A DNA stretch of 64,000 nt from G963678255 sp963678255 (GTDB taxonomy: Bacteria; Cloacimonadota; Cloacimonadia; Cloacimonadales; WRIO01), in contig CAXXTW010000002.1 in assembly GCA_963678255.2 (NCBI GenBank), positions 434,001 through 498,000 of the forward strand. The letters run 5' to 3'. Shown piece after piece: positions 24,589 through 34,170 of this stretch. Position 1 is the first letter of the stretch. Each line of letters starts with the position of its first letter. The notes beneath the pieces are model-generated. The model searched no databases. It was not told the origin of the DNA and saw nothing but the letters and a program-made list of their open reading frames with translations. The position numbers and the translations under genes were made by a program.

Positions 24589-27411
24589 ATGAGAAACAAG
24601 AATCTTCTGTTTATGCTTTTATTATTTATTTCTACTCTATTGTACAGCCAAAGAGTATGGGATAATCCTGTTAACGTTTATCAAAACAAGTTAATTAATA
24701 TTCTTGATATGGCTTCCGCTGATGATGGAGGGATGTTTGTTTACAATAAATCTGTCGGAGATTCTCTCTATGATTTATCGTTGCAGAAAGTTAATCAAAA
24801 TGGAGATTTTCTTTTTGGAGATGGAATTCCTCTTTTCAATAATAGTTATTATCAAAGAATTGCTAAGATCGATAAACTGAATGATAATAATTACATCATT
24901 GTATGGGAAGAGAGAGTTTACGAATTACACTCTAATCTTTATGCAATGAAAGTCAATTCATCAGGTACTTTTTTATGGAATGAACCTGTCATGATAACAA
25001 CATCAAGTGCGAGTATTTCTGACATCAACTTGAAACCTGATAATGATGGTGGAAGTTTTATGGTTTGGACTATGAATTATTCAAATATATATTGTGGACA
25101 AATCAATAATGGTGGCACTATTACTTTATTTAATAGTGGTAGTGAAATATCTGGAGTAAATGATCCAATAATCCATGATCTGGTTATTGAAAACAATCAT
25201 TTAAGTATAATCTTTACATCTTTTTCTTCAAATTTGTTAAAATATTCAAAGTATAATACCATAGATAATTCTTTAGAAATTGTAAATCAAACTATTAATT
25301 ATTTTTATCATATAACTGATTTGAATTTTGAGTATTTAAAAAAAAATGAAAATCAAAGAATGTTTGCTTTTGATAAAACACTTACATTGACATCTGATTC
25401 ATGTTATGTTGTCAGTTATAATAATAATCAAATCATTCACATTAACCGATTTACCGGAAAAACACTTTCTTTAAGTGCTATCAATGACAGTGAACAGGTC
25501 TTTGTCAGATACGATGATAATAATTTATATATTTACAAATTAGATAATAATGGCTCTATCATTGCTCAAACAACCTTAAATCACCCATTATTTCAAATTG
25601 ATATAGAAAAATTTCTTTTAAATAAAGGGAAAACAATGCAAATACAGAATTATTTGTATATAAAATTTTTAGCATCTGCTGGTTCTATCTCTTCTGAAAA
25701 TTTATTAAGAATTGATTTACAAAATATGATGGCAGAATTGAAAACGATAGAAACAACTGAGATTTTGTATGGTTATAATAACCAAATCTCGGCTTTTACT
25801 TCCCAAAATCTTTTTTCCTTTACTATAAAAAGAGATAGATTAAATTATTCCTATAATTTTTCTAGAGTTAATTTAATTGATTTCAATACTGAAAATTTTG
25901 CTCTAAGCAATTATTATCGTCATAATTCATTACCTATAGGAGATTACTTTTCAAATAAATTATACGATAAAAATTCCATTCTCCCCTATCATATTAGCGA
26001 AGGATTGAAGTCAATTTCTGCTAGTGGAGAGGTCTCGATCGATAATTCGTTTGATGGTATAAATGTTTATCAATATACTAGCACACAAATAAGTCCTGAA
26101 AGCCATTTACAAATTTATATAGAAATTCCTCAACAGGATACACTTTATCAAGCTGATAAAGCTATCATCAATACGGTTTCAAATGATAATCAAGTTATAG
26201 ATAGTCTTGAATTTGAACCAGAATATTTCCCTATGTTTAGTCACGATAATAATTTTACTTGGGTATCGCATATGGAAATGTTTGGAAATGATTGTTACTA
26301 TCTTAATAAAATAGATAATAATCAATTTGTTTCAGTAAATACAGATCATCAGATAAATCAAGCTTTGAGAACTTTAAATCAATTTGATCATTTTATTCTG
26401 TTTGAGAATTTTTATAATCATTACATGGAAATATTAAAATTTGATGATGACGGTCAAATTATTGATGATTGGGGAAATCAAGGAATTCTGAAAATATGTA
26501 ATCTAAATCAATACAGTGGCATGGCATTCACCCGGATGTTTAATACCGATCAGGGGCTTTTAATCGTATGGAATAATTCAACAGGTTTTAATGAATCAGT
26601 AACTACTACCTATTATGCCATGTTAATAAACCCTGAAACTGGAGAAAAGATCTGGAATAATATTAGTAATTTAGGCGTTTTAAAACAAGGAAAACCATTT
26701 TTTAAAAACAATAAACTTTATGTGATAAACAAAACAGCAACAGATATGCTTGAAGCAAATATCTTTTCTTTTTCTGATACCGGATTAAACTTGAATCAAA
26801 CCATACAATTATCGTATCATACGGTTAATGATTTTGATGTTAAAATGTTAAATAACCGTTTTGTGATTGTTTCTTCACAAAATTTTTATGGGTATTCAAA
26901 AGTAATAATGAAAACACTTGGATATAATGGAACAAGTGATCAATTTGGAGAAGGTTTTATTGTCAGGGAAAGTGACCGTCTACAGATTAAACCACAACTC
27001 GTTGTGCTTAATGATCATAGTGTTTTTGTAAATAGAATTGAGTATTTGGTTAATAGTAACTGTAATACTCTTTACACAGATTTGATCAATATGGATGACT
27101 TTACAGAAACAACTGATACGTTTATAAAACCATTAGCCCTTAAGATTAATGCCAATTATCCTAATCCTTTTAATCCAAGCACAACCTTAAGCTTTGAACT
27201 ACCTAAACAAAGCCAAGTTAAACTTGACATATACAATATCAAGGGTCAATTAGTTAAAAGCATTTTTAAAGGACAATTAGACTCTGGAAAACATAGTTTT
27301 GAATGGAATGGCAAAGATAAAAATAATAAGTCTGTCAGTTCAGGTCTTTACTTCTCAAAATATGTCATTAATAATATTTCCTATATGAAAAAAATGACTT
27401 TAATAAAGTAA
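24589..27411 (+). CDS. Secreted protein with C-terminal FlgD/T9SS-like sorting domain
   Basis: 940 residues, AAGGAGA ribosome site. Signal peptide (MRNKNLLFMLLLFISTLLYS). The central ~820 residues are strand-rich with repeated short motifs (for example F/W-N/D-G patterns) that suggest a propeller-like fold, but no named enzyme motif is seen. The last ~85 residues (from NYPNPFNPSTTLSFELP through GLYFSKY to MKKMTLIK) match the FlgD-Ig/T9SS type A-like sorting domain common in Bacteroidetes, Cloacimonadota and relatives. It is probably exported and surface-anchored or released. Function unknown; transcribed alone from a strong promoter. Confidence 0.
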   Translation: MRNKNLLFMLLLFISTLLYSQRVWDNPVNVYQNKLINILDMASADDGGMFVYNKSVGDSLYDLSLQKVNQNGDFLFGDGIPLFNNSYYQRIAKIDKLNDNNYIIVWEERVYELHSNLYAMKVNSSGTFLWNEPVMITTSSASISDINLKPDNDGGSFMVWTMNYSNIYCGQINNGGTITLFNSGSEISGVNDPIIHDLVIENNHLSIIFTSFSSNLLKYSKYNTIDNSLEIVNQTINYFYHITDLNFEYLKKNENQRMFAFDKTLTLTSDSCYVVSYNNNQIIHINRFTGKTLSLSAINDSEQVFVRYDDNNLYIYKLDNNGSIIAQTTLNHPLFQIDIEKFLLNKGKTMQIQNYLYIKFLASAGSISSENLLRIDLQNMMAELKTIETTEILYGYNNQISAFTSQNLFSFTIKRDRLNYSYNFSRVNLIDFNTENFALSNYYRHNSLPIGDYFSNKLYDKNSILPYHISEGLKSISASGEVSIDNSFDGINVYQYTSTQISPESHLQIYIEIPQQDTLYQADKAIINTVSNDNQVIDSLEFEPEYFPMFSHDNNFTWVSHMEMFGNDCYYLNKIDNNQFVSVNTDHQINQALRTLNQFDHFILFENFYNHYMEILKFDDDGQIIDDWGNQGILKICNLNQYSGMAFTRMFNTDQGLLIVWNNSTGFNESVTTTYYAMLINPETGEKIWNNISNLGVLKQGKPFFKNNKLYVINKTATDMLEANIFSFSDTGLNLNQTIQLSYHTVNDFDVKMLNNRFVIVSSQNFYGYSKVIMKTLGYNGTSDQFGEGFIVRESDRLQIKPQLVVLNDHSVFVNRIEYLVNSNCNTLYTDLINMDDFTETTDTFIKPLALKINANYPNPFNPSTTLSFELPKQSQVKLDIYNIKGQLVKSIFKGQLDSGKHSFEWNGKDKNNKSVSSGLYFSKYVINNISYMKKMTLIK

Positions 27412-27428
27412 ACAATAATTAAATAAAA

Positions 27429-27460
27429 AAAGGGCAGGTTGATTTATCAACCTGCCCTTT
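27429..27460. terminator. Bidirectional terminator between the secreted protein and typA
   Basis: AAAGGGCAGGTTGAT at 27429-27443 pairs with 27446-27460. A-run before and T-run after make it work for both converging genes. Confidence 0.
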
Positions 27461-27474
27461 TGAATTATATATGG

Positions 27475-29298
27475 CTATTCAGCTATAATCTGACTTTTGT
27501 TATCTGATCTTTTACGTTCAGTATGATTTAATAATTTCTTTCTCATACGAATATTATCTGGAGTAATCTCAAGTAATTCATCATCTCCTATGTATTCTAG
27601 AGCTAATTCCAGAGTGAAAAGTCTTGGAGGTGTAAGCTTGATGGCATCATCTTTTCCTGAAGCTCTCATATTGCTGAGTTTTTTGCCTTTACAGACATTG
27701 ATCACCAAATCAGAGTCTTTACTGTGCTCGCCAACAATCATTCCAGCATAAACTTCAACGTTAGGATTGATAAAAAGAGTGCCTCTGGGTTGAAAATTGT
27801 TAAGTGCATAACCTAGAGCTATACCATTCTCAAGAGCAATAAGAGATCCATGTTTTGAACCTTCAATTTCTCCCCTGTATTCATCATACTCAAAGAAACA
27901 TTGATTTAGGATTCCAGTGCCACGGGTTTCTGTTAAAAATTCATTTCTAAAACCAATAAGACCTCTGGCTGGAACTTTAAATTCCAATCTCGAATAGCCA
28001 TCAACAGCAGCAGTAATATGAATCATTTCACCTTTTCTTTTACCCATTAAATCAATAACAGTACCCACAAATTCCTCAGATACATCCACCATGGCTAATT
28101 CAATTGGCTCATGAATTTTACCATCGATTTCTTTGAAAATTACTCGTGGTTTAGAAACTTGGAATTCATAACCTTCACGTCTCATGTTTTCCATTAAAAT
28201 TGATAATTGTAGCTCGCCTCTACCTTTAACAACAAATGTGTCTGCAGATTCTGTTCTTTCAACAACAAGAGAAACATTCGTTTGTAATTCTTTTTGAAGC
28301 CTTTCCCAAATTTTACTGGATGTTACCCATTTTCCTGATCTGCCCATAAAGGGAGAGTCATTAATAAGAAATTCTAGAGCGATGGTCGGCTCATCAATGT
28401 TAATCACTGGAAGAGCTATTGGATTTTCTTTATCTGCCACAGTTTCACCAACATCTATTTTTTCTAATCCGGCAATAGTAACAATATCTCCTGCATAAGC
28501 TGTTTTAGTCTCTTTTTTGGTAAGTCCCTCAAAAGTAAACAAACCTGAAACTCTGTATTGTATTCTATCATTATTTCTTTTAATAAGCAAAACATCTTCA
28601 CCCACAGAGATTGAACCATTATGAATTTTACCAATCCCCATTTTCCCTAGATAATTGTCATATTCTACTGTGGATACAAGCATCTGAAAAGGATGTTCCA
28701 CATCTCCTTCAGTATTGGGTACATTCTCAATTATACAATCTAGTAATGGGAAAATATTAACCGCTTCATCTTCGATTTCTTTAACAGCATAACCATCTTT
28801 AGCTGAGGCGTAAATTACTGGAAAATCGAGTTGGTCATGTTCTGCGTTTAATTCAACAAAAAGATCAAAAACCATATCAAGAACTTCATGAGGTCTTGCA
28901 TTTGGTCTGTCAATTTTATTAATTACTACAATTGGTCTTAAGCCCATTTCCAGAGAGTTTTTTAACACATATTTAGTTTGAGGCATCGGCCCTTCAAAAG
29001 CATCAACTAATAAGAGAACAGAATCAACCATTTTCATGATTCTTTGAACCTCTCCACCAAAATCAGCATGCCCAGGAGTATCAACAATGTTAATCTTGTG
29101 CTCCTTATAAGAAAAGGAAGCATTTTTAGAAAAGATGGTTATTCCTCTTTCTTTTTCAATATCATTTGAGTCCATAATTCTTTCACCGACGTTTTCGTTA
29201 TCTCTGAAAACACCCGATTGTCTCAAGATAGCATCAACTAGAGTAGTCTTCCCATGATCAACATGGGCTATGATCGCTATGTTTTTTATTTTTTGCAA
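27475..29298 (-). CDS. typA: Ribosome-associated GTPase TypA/BipA
   Basis: 607 residues, the usual length. TTG start at 29298 with AAAGGA upstream. G1 AHVDHGKTT, switch region NDIEKERGITI, G3 DTPGHADFGGE, G4 NKIDRP. EF-G-like domains II, III and V follow, plus the TypA-specific C-terminal domain. Translational GTPase that binds the ribosome and assists assembly and stress adaptation. Divergent from the aro genes. Confidence 0.
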   Translation of the reverse strand: MQKIKNIAIIAHVDHGKTTLVDAILRQSGVFRDNENVGERIMDSNDIEKERGITIFSKNASFSYKEHKINIVDTPGHADFGGEVQRIMKMVDSVLLLVDAFEGPMPQTKYVLKNSLEMGLRPIVVINKIDRPNARPHEVLDMVFDLFVELNAEHDQLDFPVIYASAKDGYAVKEIEDEAVNIFPLLDCIIENVPNTEGDVEHPFQMLVSTVEYDNYLGKMGIGKIHNGSISVGEDVLLIKRNNDRIQYRVSGLFTFEGLTKKETKTAYAGDIVTIAGLEKIDVGETVADKENPIALPVINIDEPTIALEFLINDSPFMGRSGKWVTSSKIWERLQKELQTNVSLVVERTESADTFVVKGRGELQLSILMENMRREGYEFQVSKPRVIFKEIDGKIHEPIELAMVDVSEEFVGTVIDLMGKRKGEMIHITAAVDGYSRLEFKVPARGLIGFRNEFLTETRGTGILNQCFFEYDEYRGEIEGSKHGSLIALENGIALGYALNNFQPRGTLFINPNVEVYAGMIVGEHSKDSDLVINVCKGKKLSNMRASGKDDAIKLTPPRLFTLELALEYIGDDELLEITPDNIRMRKKLLNHTERKRSDNKSQIIAE

Positions 29299-29604
29299 TT
29301 TTAAATCCTTTCACAATAAAAACACGAATATGTATTCAACATTATTTTTAGATCTTTTTTGTCAAGAGGTGTCTTGATTATTTTTTATCTTTTATTTTAA
29401 TGATAACTGAATAAAAGTAAAAGAGTTAAATAATAATATTATTATTCGGAGAACTATGGTTATATATTTATTTGAAATTATTCACTTTTATTATTTTATA
29501 AAAGCCTAAGTTTTTAGAACTGACCTGGAATAAAAAAATATATTTGACAAAGTGATTCCCAAAAGCTTAACTGTTTTAAAAAATAAAGTTTATATGAAGG
29601 ATAT
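29299..29604. other. Divergent intergenic region typA/aro
   Basis: 306 bases with no gene. TTGACA occurs on the minus strand at 29360-29365 toward typA and on the plus strand near 29544 toward the aro genes; neither has a good -10 box. Otherwise AT-rich with nothing recognisable. Confidence 0.
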
Positions 29605-30912
29605 ATGCAGTCAAATCGTTTTGGACGTTATTTTGGGATAACTACTTTCGGAGAAAGCCATGGAGAATCCATGGGACTTGTCATAGAAGATATTAAACCT
29701 AATATTGATTTCCCTTTTGATGAATTAAAAATAGCTTTAGAGAAAAGAAAACCAGGTAGATCGAATACAATGTCGTCTCGCAAAGAAATTGATGACTACA
29801 GAGTGATTTCGGGAGTTTTAGATGGGAAAACTACAGGAATGCCTATTTGTATTCTCTTTGAAAACAGAGATGCTCGCTCAGAAGATTATGATTATCTTAA
29901 AGATTGTTTCAGACCTGGTCATGCTGATTATAGCTGGTTTCACAAATTTAAGATTTATGATTGGCGTGGTGGGGGAAGAGCTTCAGGAAGAGAAACTATT
30001 TGTAGGGTTGCTGGTGCTTCTTTAATTGAGCACATTTTAGGTAAAATAATGATAGAATGCCAAACGATACAGATTGGGAAACTAAAAGCTCAGGTATTTG
30101 ATCAGACCTTTTCAGAACAAAATAGTTTACATTGGTCTGATCCTGAAAATTATGAAGATATTCTTAGGTATCTAAGCGAAATGAAAGAAGAGAAAGATAG
30201 CATCGGTTCAATCGTAGAAGTTCGAATAAAAAATTTGAATAAAGGTTTAGGAGATCCTGTTTTTGAAAAACTTGATGCAAATCTTGCTAAAGCAATCATG
30301 TCTATTGGTGGTGTGAAGGGTATTGAGTTTGGTGATGGTTTTCACTTATCTGAAGCAAAAGGTTCTGAAGTTAATGACCAGATTAATTCCAAAGGTTTTA
30401 TGAGTAATCATGCCGGAGGTATAAATGGAGGAGTAAGTACCGGACAAGACATCATCATCAGGATTGCCATTAAACCTGTTTCAACAATTGGAAAGCCTCA
30501 AAAGACAGTCACTCATGATAATATTGACAGATTAATAAACAATATTGGTCGTCATGATGTTTGCCTCGTTCCCAGAATTATTCCTGTCATTGAAGCAATG
30601 ATAAAATTAGTGTTAGCCGATGCAATCTCCTATCAAAATATTATTGAAAACAAAGAAGATGATCTTACATCTCTCCGTGAAGCTATTGATAAGATTGATG
30701 AAGATCTCCTTATCAGTATTAGAAAACGTATGGAATTGTCAAAAAAGGTAGGGTTGTTTAAAAAGAATAAGGGGATTGAAGTTAAAGATCCTGAACGCGA
30801 AGCTAAGATCTTGAAGCAATTAGAAGAGAAATCTAATATTATGAATATTGATGAGAAATTAGTATCTGAAATTTGGAATGTAATCTTTGAATTTTCTAGG
30901 AAAAAACAATGA
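29605..30912 (+). CDS. aroC: Bifunctional chorismate synthase - chorismate mutase
   Basis: 435 residues; GAAGGA before the ATG. Residues 1-~350 are chorismate synthase: GESHGESMG, GRSNTMSSRKE, RPGHADYSW, GGGRASGRET and HDVCLVPR are all present, covering the FMN and EPSP-binding signatures. Residues ~355-432 are an AroQ-type chorismate mutase: LTSLREAIDKIDEDLLISI, KRMELSKKVGLFKK, DPEREAKIL. The mutase arginine and lysines (R-x-I-D, R, K) look conserved. One chain would turn EPSP into chorismate and then prephenate. The stop overlaps the next gene's ATG (ATGA), so the two are translationally coupled. Chorismate synthase alone is usually about 360 residues. Confidence 0.
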   Translation: MQSNRFGRYFGITTFGESHGESMGLVIEDIKPNIDFPFDELKIALEKRKPGRSNTMSSRKEIDDYRVISGVLDGKTTGMPICILFENRDARSEDYDYLKDCFRPGHADYSWFHKFKIYDWRGGGRASGRETICRVAGASLIEHILGKIMIECQTIQIGKLKAQVFDQTFSEQNSLHWSDPENYEDILRYLSEMKEEKDSIGSIVEVRIKNLNKGLGDPVFEKLDANLAKAIMSIGGVKGIEFGDGFHLSEAKGSEVNDQINSKGFMSNHAGGINGGVSTGQDIIIRIAIKPVSTIGKPQKTVTHDNIDRLINNIGRHDVCLVPRIIPVIEAMIKLVLADAISYQNIIENKEDDLTSLREAIDKIDEDLLISIRKRMELSKKVGLFKKNKGIEVKDPEREAKILKQLEEKSNIMNIDEKLVSEIWNVIFEFSRKKQ

Positions 30913-32222
30913 TTGTTCTAAGCTTACCAGCAAATGTTCAATGGAATCTCGAAAATGTGGAAATAAATGATTTATTTATTGAGTATCGTTTAGATTTGCA
31001 AGACAATCCTGAACATATTGATCATTTAATTATTAATGAAAAATCTATTTTTACATGGAAAGATTTTAATAATGAAACTCCTGAACGCTATGATTTTTTA
31101 TTCAAGTTAATTCAGAAAACAAATTGTCTGATTGATCTTGAAATGAAAGATCTAACCTATTATAAACCTGAATTTTCTAAGAACATTATCCTTTCCTGTC
31201 ATCTAGAAAACAAGTTTGATTTTCTTGTGTTTAAAAAAACAATTGAAGAAATGGACTTAGTACCCTGTAAATTTATTAAAATTGCTGCCAATATTGATTC
31301 TTACAATGATTTATTATTAGTTAGAAATTATCTAAAAAAAAAGGATTCTAAAATATTGTTTTTATCAACAGGTAAACTTGGCATATTCAGCCGGGTTTTT
31401 TATAAACAACTCTACTCAATAGGGACTTATATTATAAAAAAAGATTTTCCAACTGCAATGAATCAGCTGACTCTTGAAGATTTTTATCTATACAATGTAG
31501 AAAATATTGATTCTAAAACTAAATTTGGTGGTATTATTGGCGGTAAACAAATATTCCATTCCAAGGGCTTGTCTTTTTATAATAAGTTATTTAAAGAAAA
31601 AAACATCAATGCGTGTTATTTGCCTTTTTTTTCTGAAGATGTTGCAGATTTAAAAACATTTATTTATGAATCAAAAATAAAATTTTACGGGTTTTCAATT
31701 ACAATGCCTTTTAAAAATCAATTTAAGAATGATATCGTTAATACCTGGTCTTTACCTGATAATAAATTTTATAATTCTGATTTAATTGCTTTTACTGAGT
31801 CTTTTAAATTACTAAATATAAATAATGAAGATAGGATTTTAATAATAGGTTCTGGGGCTATGGCAGAGTTGATTATTAAAAATTTCAGCAAAATGTATAA
31901 AATAACAATTTCTGCCAGAAATCAAACTGTTCTTAAAGAGTTAAAGATGAAATATAATTCCTTAGATATTTCAAAGAATGAAATGTTATTTAATCTTTTA
32001 ATTAATTGCACACCTTTAGGATTAAATGATGAGACTTTAGATACTCTAATTCAAGATTCCTATTATGAAAAAGTAATAGATTTGGTTTATACAGACAAGA
32101 TTACTCCTTTAGTTAAAGAAGCAAAAAAGAAGGGTTTATTGTGTGTTGATGGTCACTCTTTTTGGAATCTCCAAAGTAAGTTTCAGATAGAGAAATTTAT
32201 TGATTCAATAGAAATACAATAA
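30909..32222 (+). CDS. aroDE: Bifunctional 3-dehydroquinate dehydratase - shikimate dehydrogenase
   Basis: 437 residues. N-terminal ~200 residues are a type I dehydroquinase: FIEYRLDL, ILSCHLE (catalytic His), KFIKIAANI (Schiff-base Lys). C-terminal ~235 residues are shikimate dehydrogenase: GGKQIFHSKG (divergent shikimate-binding loop), TMPFKNQ (catalytic Lys), NSD near FYNSDLIAF, and Rossmann IGSGAMA. The sequence is divergent from typical AroE but key residues remain. AroD-AroE fusions are known in plants and some bacteria. It follows aroC with a 4-base overlap. No terminator is evident after it. Confidence 0.
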   Translation: MIVLSLPANVQWNLENVEINDLFIEYRLDLQDNPEHIDHLIINEKSIFTWKDFNNETPERYDFLFKLIQKTNCLIDLEMKDLTYYKPEFSKNIILSCHLENKFDFLVFKKTIEEMDLVPCKFIKIAANIDSYNDLLLVRNYLKKKDSKILFLSTGKLGIFSRVFYKQLYSIGTYIIKKDFPTAMNQLTLEDFYLYNVENIDSKTKFGGIIGGKQIFHSKGLSFYNKLFKEKNINACYLPFFSEDVADLKTFIYESKIKFYGFSITMPFKNQFKNDIVNTWSLPDNKFYNSDLIAFTESFKLLNINNEDRILIIGSGAMAELIIKNFSKMYKITISARNQTVLKELKMKYNSLDISKNEMLFNLLINCTPLGLNDETLDTLIQDSYYEKVIDLVYTDKITPLVKEAKKKGLLCVDGHSFWNLQSKFQIEKFIDSIEIQ

Positions 32223-32281
32223 AATTCTTTACTTTTTTTTCATAATGTACAATTTTGTTATTTAATTGAGAAGGAGGGGTT

Positions 32282-33337
32282 ATGAAGAGTATCTTTAAAT
32301 TAATAGTCATCTTACTGTTAGTGTCTCAAATAGTATCTTGTCAAAGTGGGAAAAAACAAATTTTATATGTATTTAATTGGACAGATTATATTTCACCAGA
32401 CCTAATAAAACAATTTGAGAAAGAGAATAATTGTAAAATTGTATATGACACCTATAATTCTAATGAAAATATGTTAACAAAGCTGATTACTTCAAAATCT
32501 CCATATGATATTATCGTTCCCAGTGGAGATCATGTATCGATCATGATGAAAAAAGATTTGTTAGAACCTATTGATAAAAGCAGGTTAAAAAATTATTCAA
32601 ATCTGGATACTTTAATATTAAAAAAAGCTGAACAATTTGATTCTGGTAATACTTACTCAATTCCTTATTTTTGGGGAACTTGTGGTTTTATTTATAATAA
32701 AAATTACATTAAAGAATCAGAAATGGAAAATGTGTCATGGAATATTTTAGCCGATAAGAGATTTGAAAATAAAAAAGTAGTTACTATGTTAGACGATGCA
32801 CGGGAAGTGATTGGCGTCTCATTAATCTATAATGGTTTTAAACCTAATGATTTTTCTGATGAAAATTTAGCAAAAGCCCGAGAAAGCCTTTTAGCTTGGG
32901 ACAAAAACATTTCTCAATATGATTCAGACAGTTTTAAAAATGAAGTTCAGGATGGAACCATTTGGTTAGGTCAAGCTTATAATGGTGATGCTCTTCAAGT
33001 AATGCAGGAAAATCAAAATGTTGGTTTTGTCTTACCAAAAGAAGGTTCAACTCTTTGGATTGATTTCTTAGCTATTCCTAAAAATTCTGAAAATAAAGAA
33101 CTTGCCTATAAATTTATTGATTTTCTTCTAGATGCCGTCATCTCCAGCGAAAATGCAAAGTTTGTTCAATATGCTACTCCCAATAGAGCTGCTTTAGAAT
33201 TATTACCTGATAATATTAAAAACAATAAATGTATTTATCCTCCTGTTGAATATATTAATAAATGTCATTTACTATTAAATGTTGGAGAAGATGTGTTAAA
33301 AGTAGATAAAATCTGGCAAGAAATCCGTAATAATTAA
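32282..33337 (+). CDS. potD: Orphan polyamine-binding lipoprotein, PotD-like
   Basis: 351 residues behind AAGGAGGGG. Signal peptide with lipobox IVSC, so anchored by Cys ~20. Begins the mature part with LYVFNWTDYISPDLIKQFE, the hallmark of PotD/PotF spermidine/putrescine-binding proteins, and continues with YDIIVPSGD and IPYFWGTCGF. Full length for the family. It would capture polyamines for an ABC importer, but no potABC permease or ATPase gene is adjacent; these must be elsewhere, or the protein has another role. Confidence 0.
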   Translation: MKSIFKLIVILLLVSQIVSCQSGKKQILYVFNWTDYISPDLIKQFEKENNCKIVYDTYNSNENMLTKLITSKSPYDIIVPSGDHVSIMMKKDLLEPIDKSRLKNYSNLDTLILKKAEQFDSGNTYSIPYFWGTCGFIYNKNYIKESEMENVSWNILADKRFENKKVVTMLDDAREVIGVSLIYNGFKPNDFSDENLAKARESLLAWDKNISQYDSDSFKNEVQDGTIWLGQAYNGDALQVMQENQNVGFVLPKEGSTLWIDFLAIPKNSENKELAYKFIDFLLDAVISSENAKFVQYATPNRAALELLPDNIKNNKCIYPPVEYINKCHLLLNVGEDVLKVDKIWQEIRNN

Positions 33338-33348
33338 GTGATCTCTGA

Positions 33349-34170
33349 ATGATTTCAATTAAAGAAATTAATAAATATTTTACTTTGGTATCAACAGAAA
33401 TCTTACATTTAAACGCCACTATTATCAATTGTGGCGTTTTTTTTATCCTTGTAGATAGTTTGTTACTACCTAAAGATTCCTTTGCCTTATCTGAGTATAT
33501 TAAATCATTAAATTTACCTTTGAAATTTATTATAAACACTCATTGGCACAGTGACCATTGTTATGGTAATAAATTTATTGCTCAAAATGAAACAATTATT
33601 ATTTCTCATAAAGATTGTTTAAATACTCTGATTACTGAAAAGAATATGTTTAAACCTGAAAAAAAATCAATAGTCGAACGGAATAATTTATTACTTCCTA
33701 TGTTAAAAATTTCAGAAAAGATCGATCTCAATTTTCCTGTTAAATTTAGTATAATCCCTACACCAGGACATAGTTCAGATTCAATTTGCCTTTATTTTTC
33801 TGATCAAAAAACCTTGATTAGCGGAGATACAATTCTCAGTCATCCCGAAAACTTTTCATCAATTCCTTATTTTTTCTGGGGAAACCCATACCAATTAAGG
33901 AAATCATTAAAAGTTCTTGAAGTGTTGGACATTGAAACTATCTTGTCTGGGCATGGTGAAGTGAATGATAAAATGCTTTTATACGAGCATTTAGTATACT
34001 TAGATAATTTAATTAATCTGTTCGAACAAAAAGTTTCACACTCAAATGAAGATATTTTAAAAATTAAAGCAGAGGATTGCTTACCAATATTAACCACTCG
34101 CCCTTTATGGGTAAAAGAGATGCATGAGTTTAATCTATTGAAACTATATAATTTAAAAATGGAGTTATAA
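33349..34170 (+). CDS. MBL-fold metallo-hydrolase
   Basis: 273 residues. Zinc motif THWHSDHCYG (HxHxDH), then TPGHSSDSI, SGDTIL and a final SGHGEV histidine: a complete binuclear site. Substrate cannot be told; cytoplasmic glyoxalase-like or lactonase-like members share this pattern. The start has a weak ribosome site, but the conserved first strand requires it, and no later Met precedes the zinc motif. Codons 21-32 coincide with a strong terminator-like hairpin (33411-33444). The stop overlaps the next ATG (TAATG). Confidence 0.
   Translation: MISIKEINKYFTLVSTEILHLNATIINCGVFFILVDSLLLPKDSFALSEYIKSLNLPLKFIINTHWHSDHCYGNKFIAQNETIIISHKDCLNTLITEKNMFKPEKKSIVERNNLLLPMLKISEKIDLNFPVKFSIIPTPGHSSDSICLYFSDQKTLISGDTILSHPENFSSIPYFFWGNPYQLRKSLKVLEVLDIETILSGHGEVNDKMLLYEHLVYLDNLINLFEQKVSHSNEDILKIKAEDCLPILTTRPLWVKEMHEFNLLKLYNLKMEL
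33411..33444 (+). terminator. Terminator-like hairpin inside the MBL coding sequence
   Basis: AAACGCCAC (33411-33419) pairs perfectly with GTGGCGTTT (33431-33439); the T-run is eight long (33437-33444). It looks like a full intrinsic terminator for potD, yet lies about 60 bases inside the next gene. It could attenuate the MBL-carboxypeptidase pair. Confidence 0.

Noticed and set aside
33255..33539. Minus-strand ORF of 94 codons
   Set aside because: Shadow across potD and the MBL gene; no ribosome site and both plus-strand genes have clear motifs.
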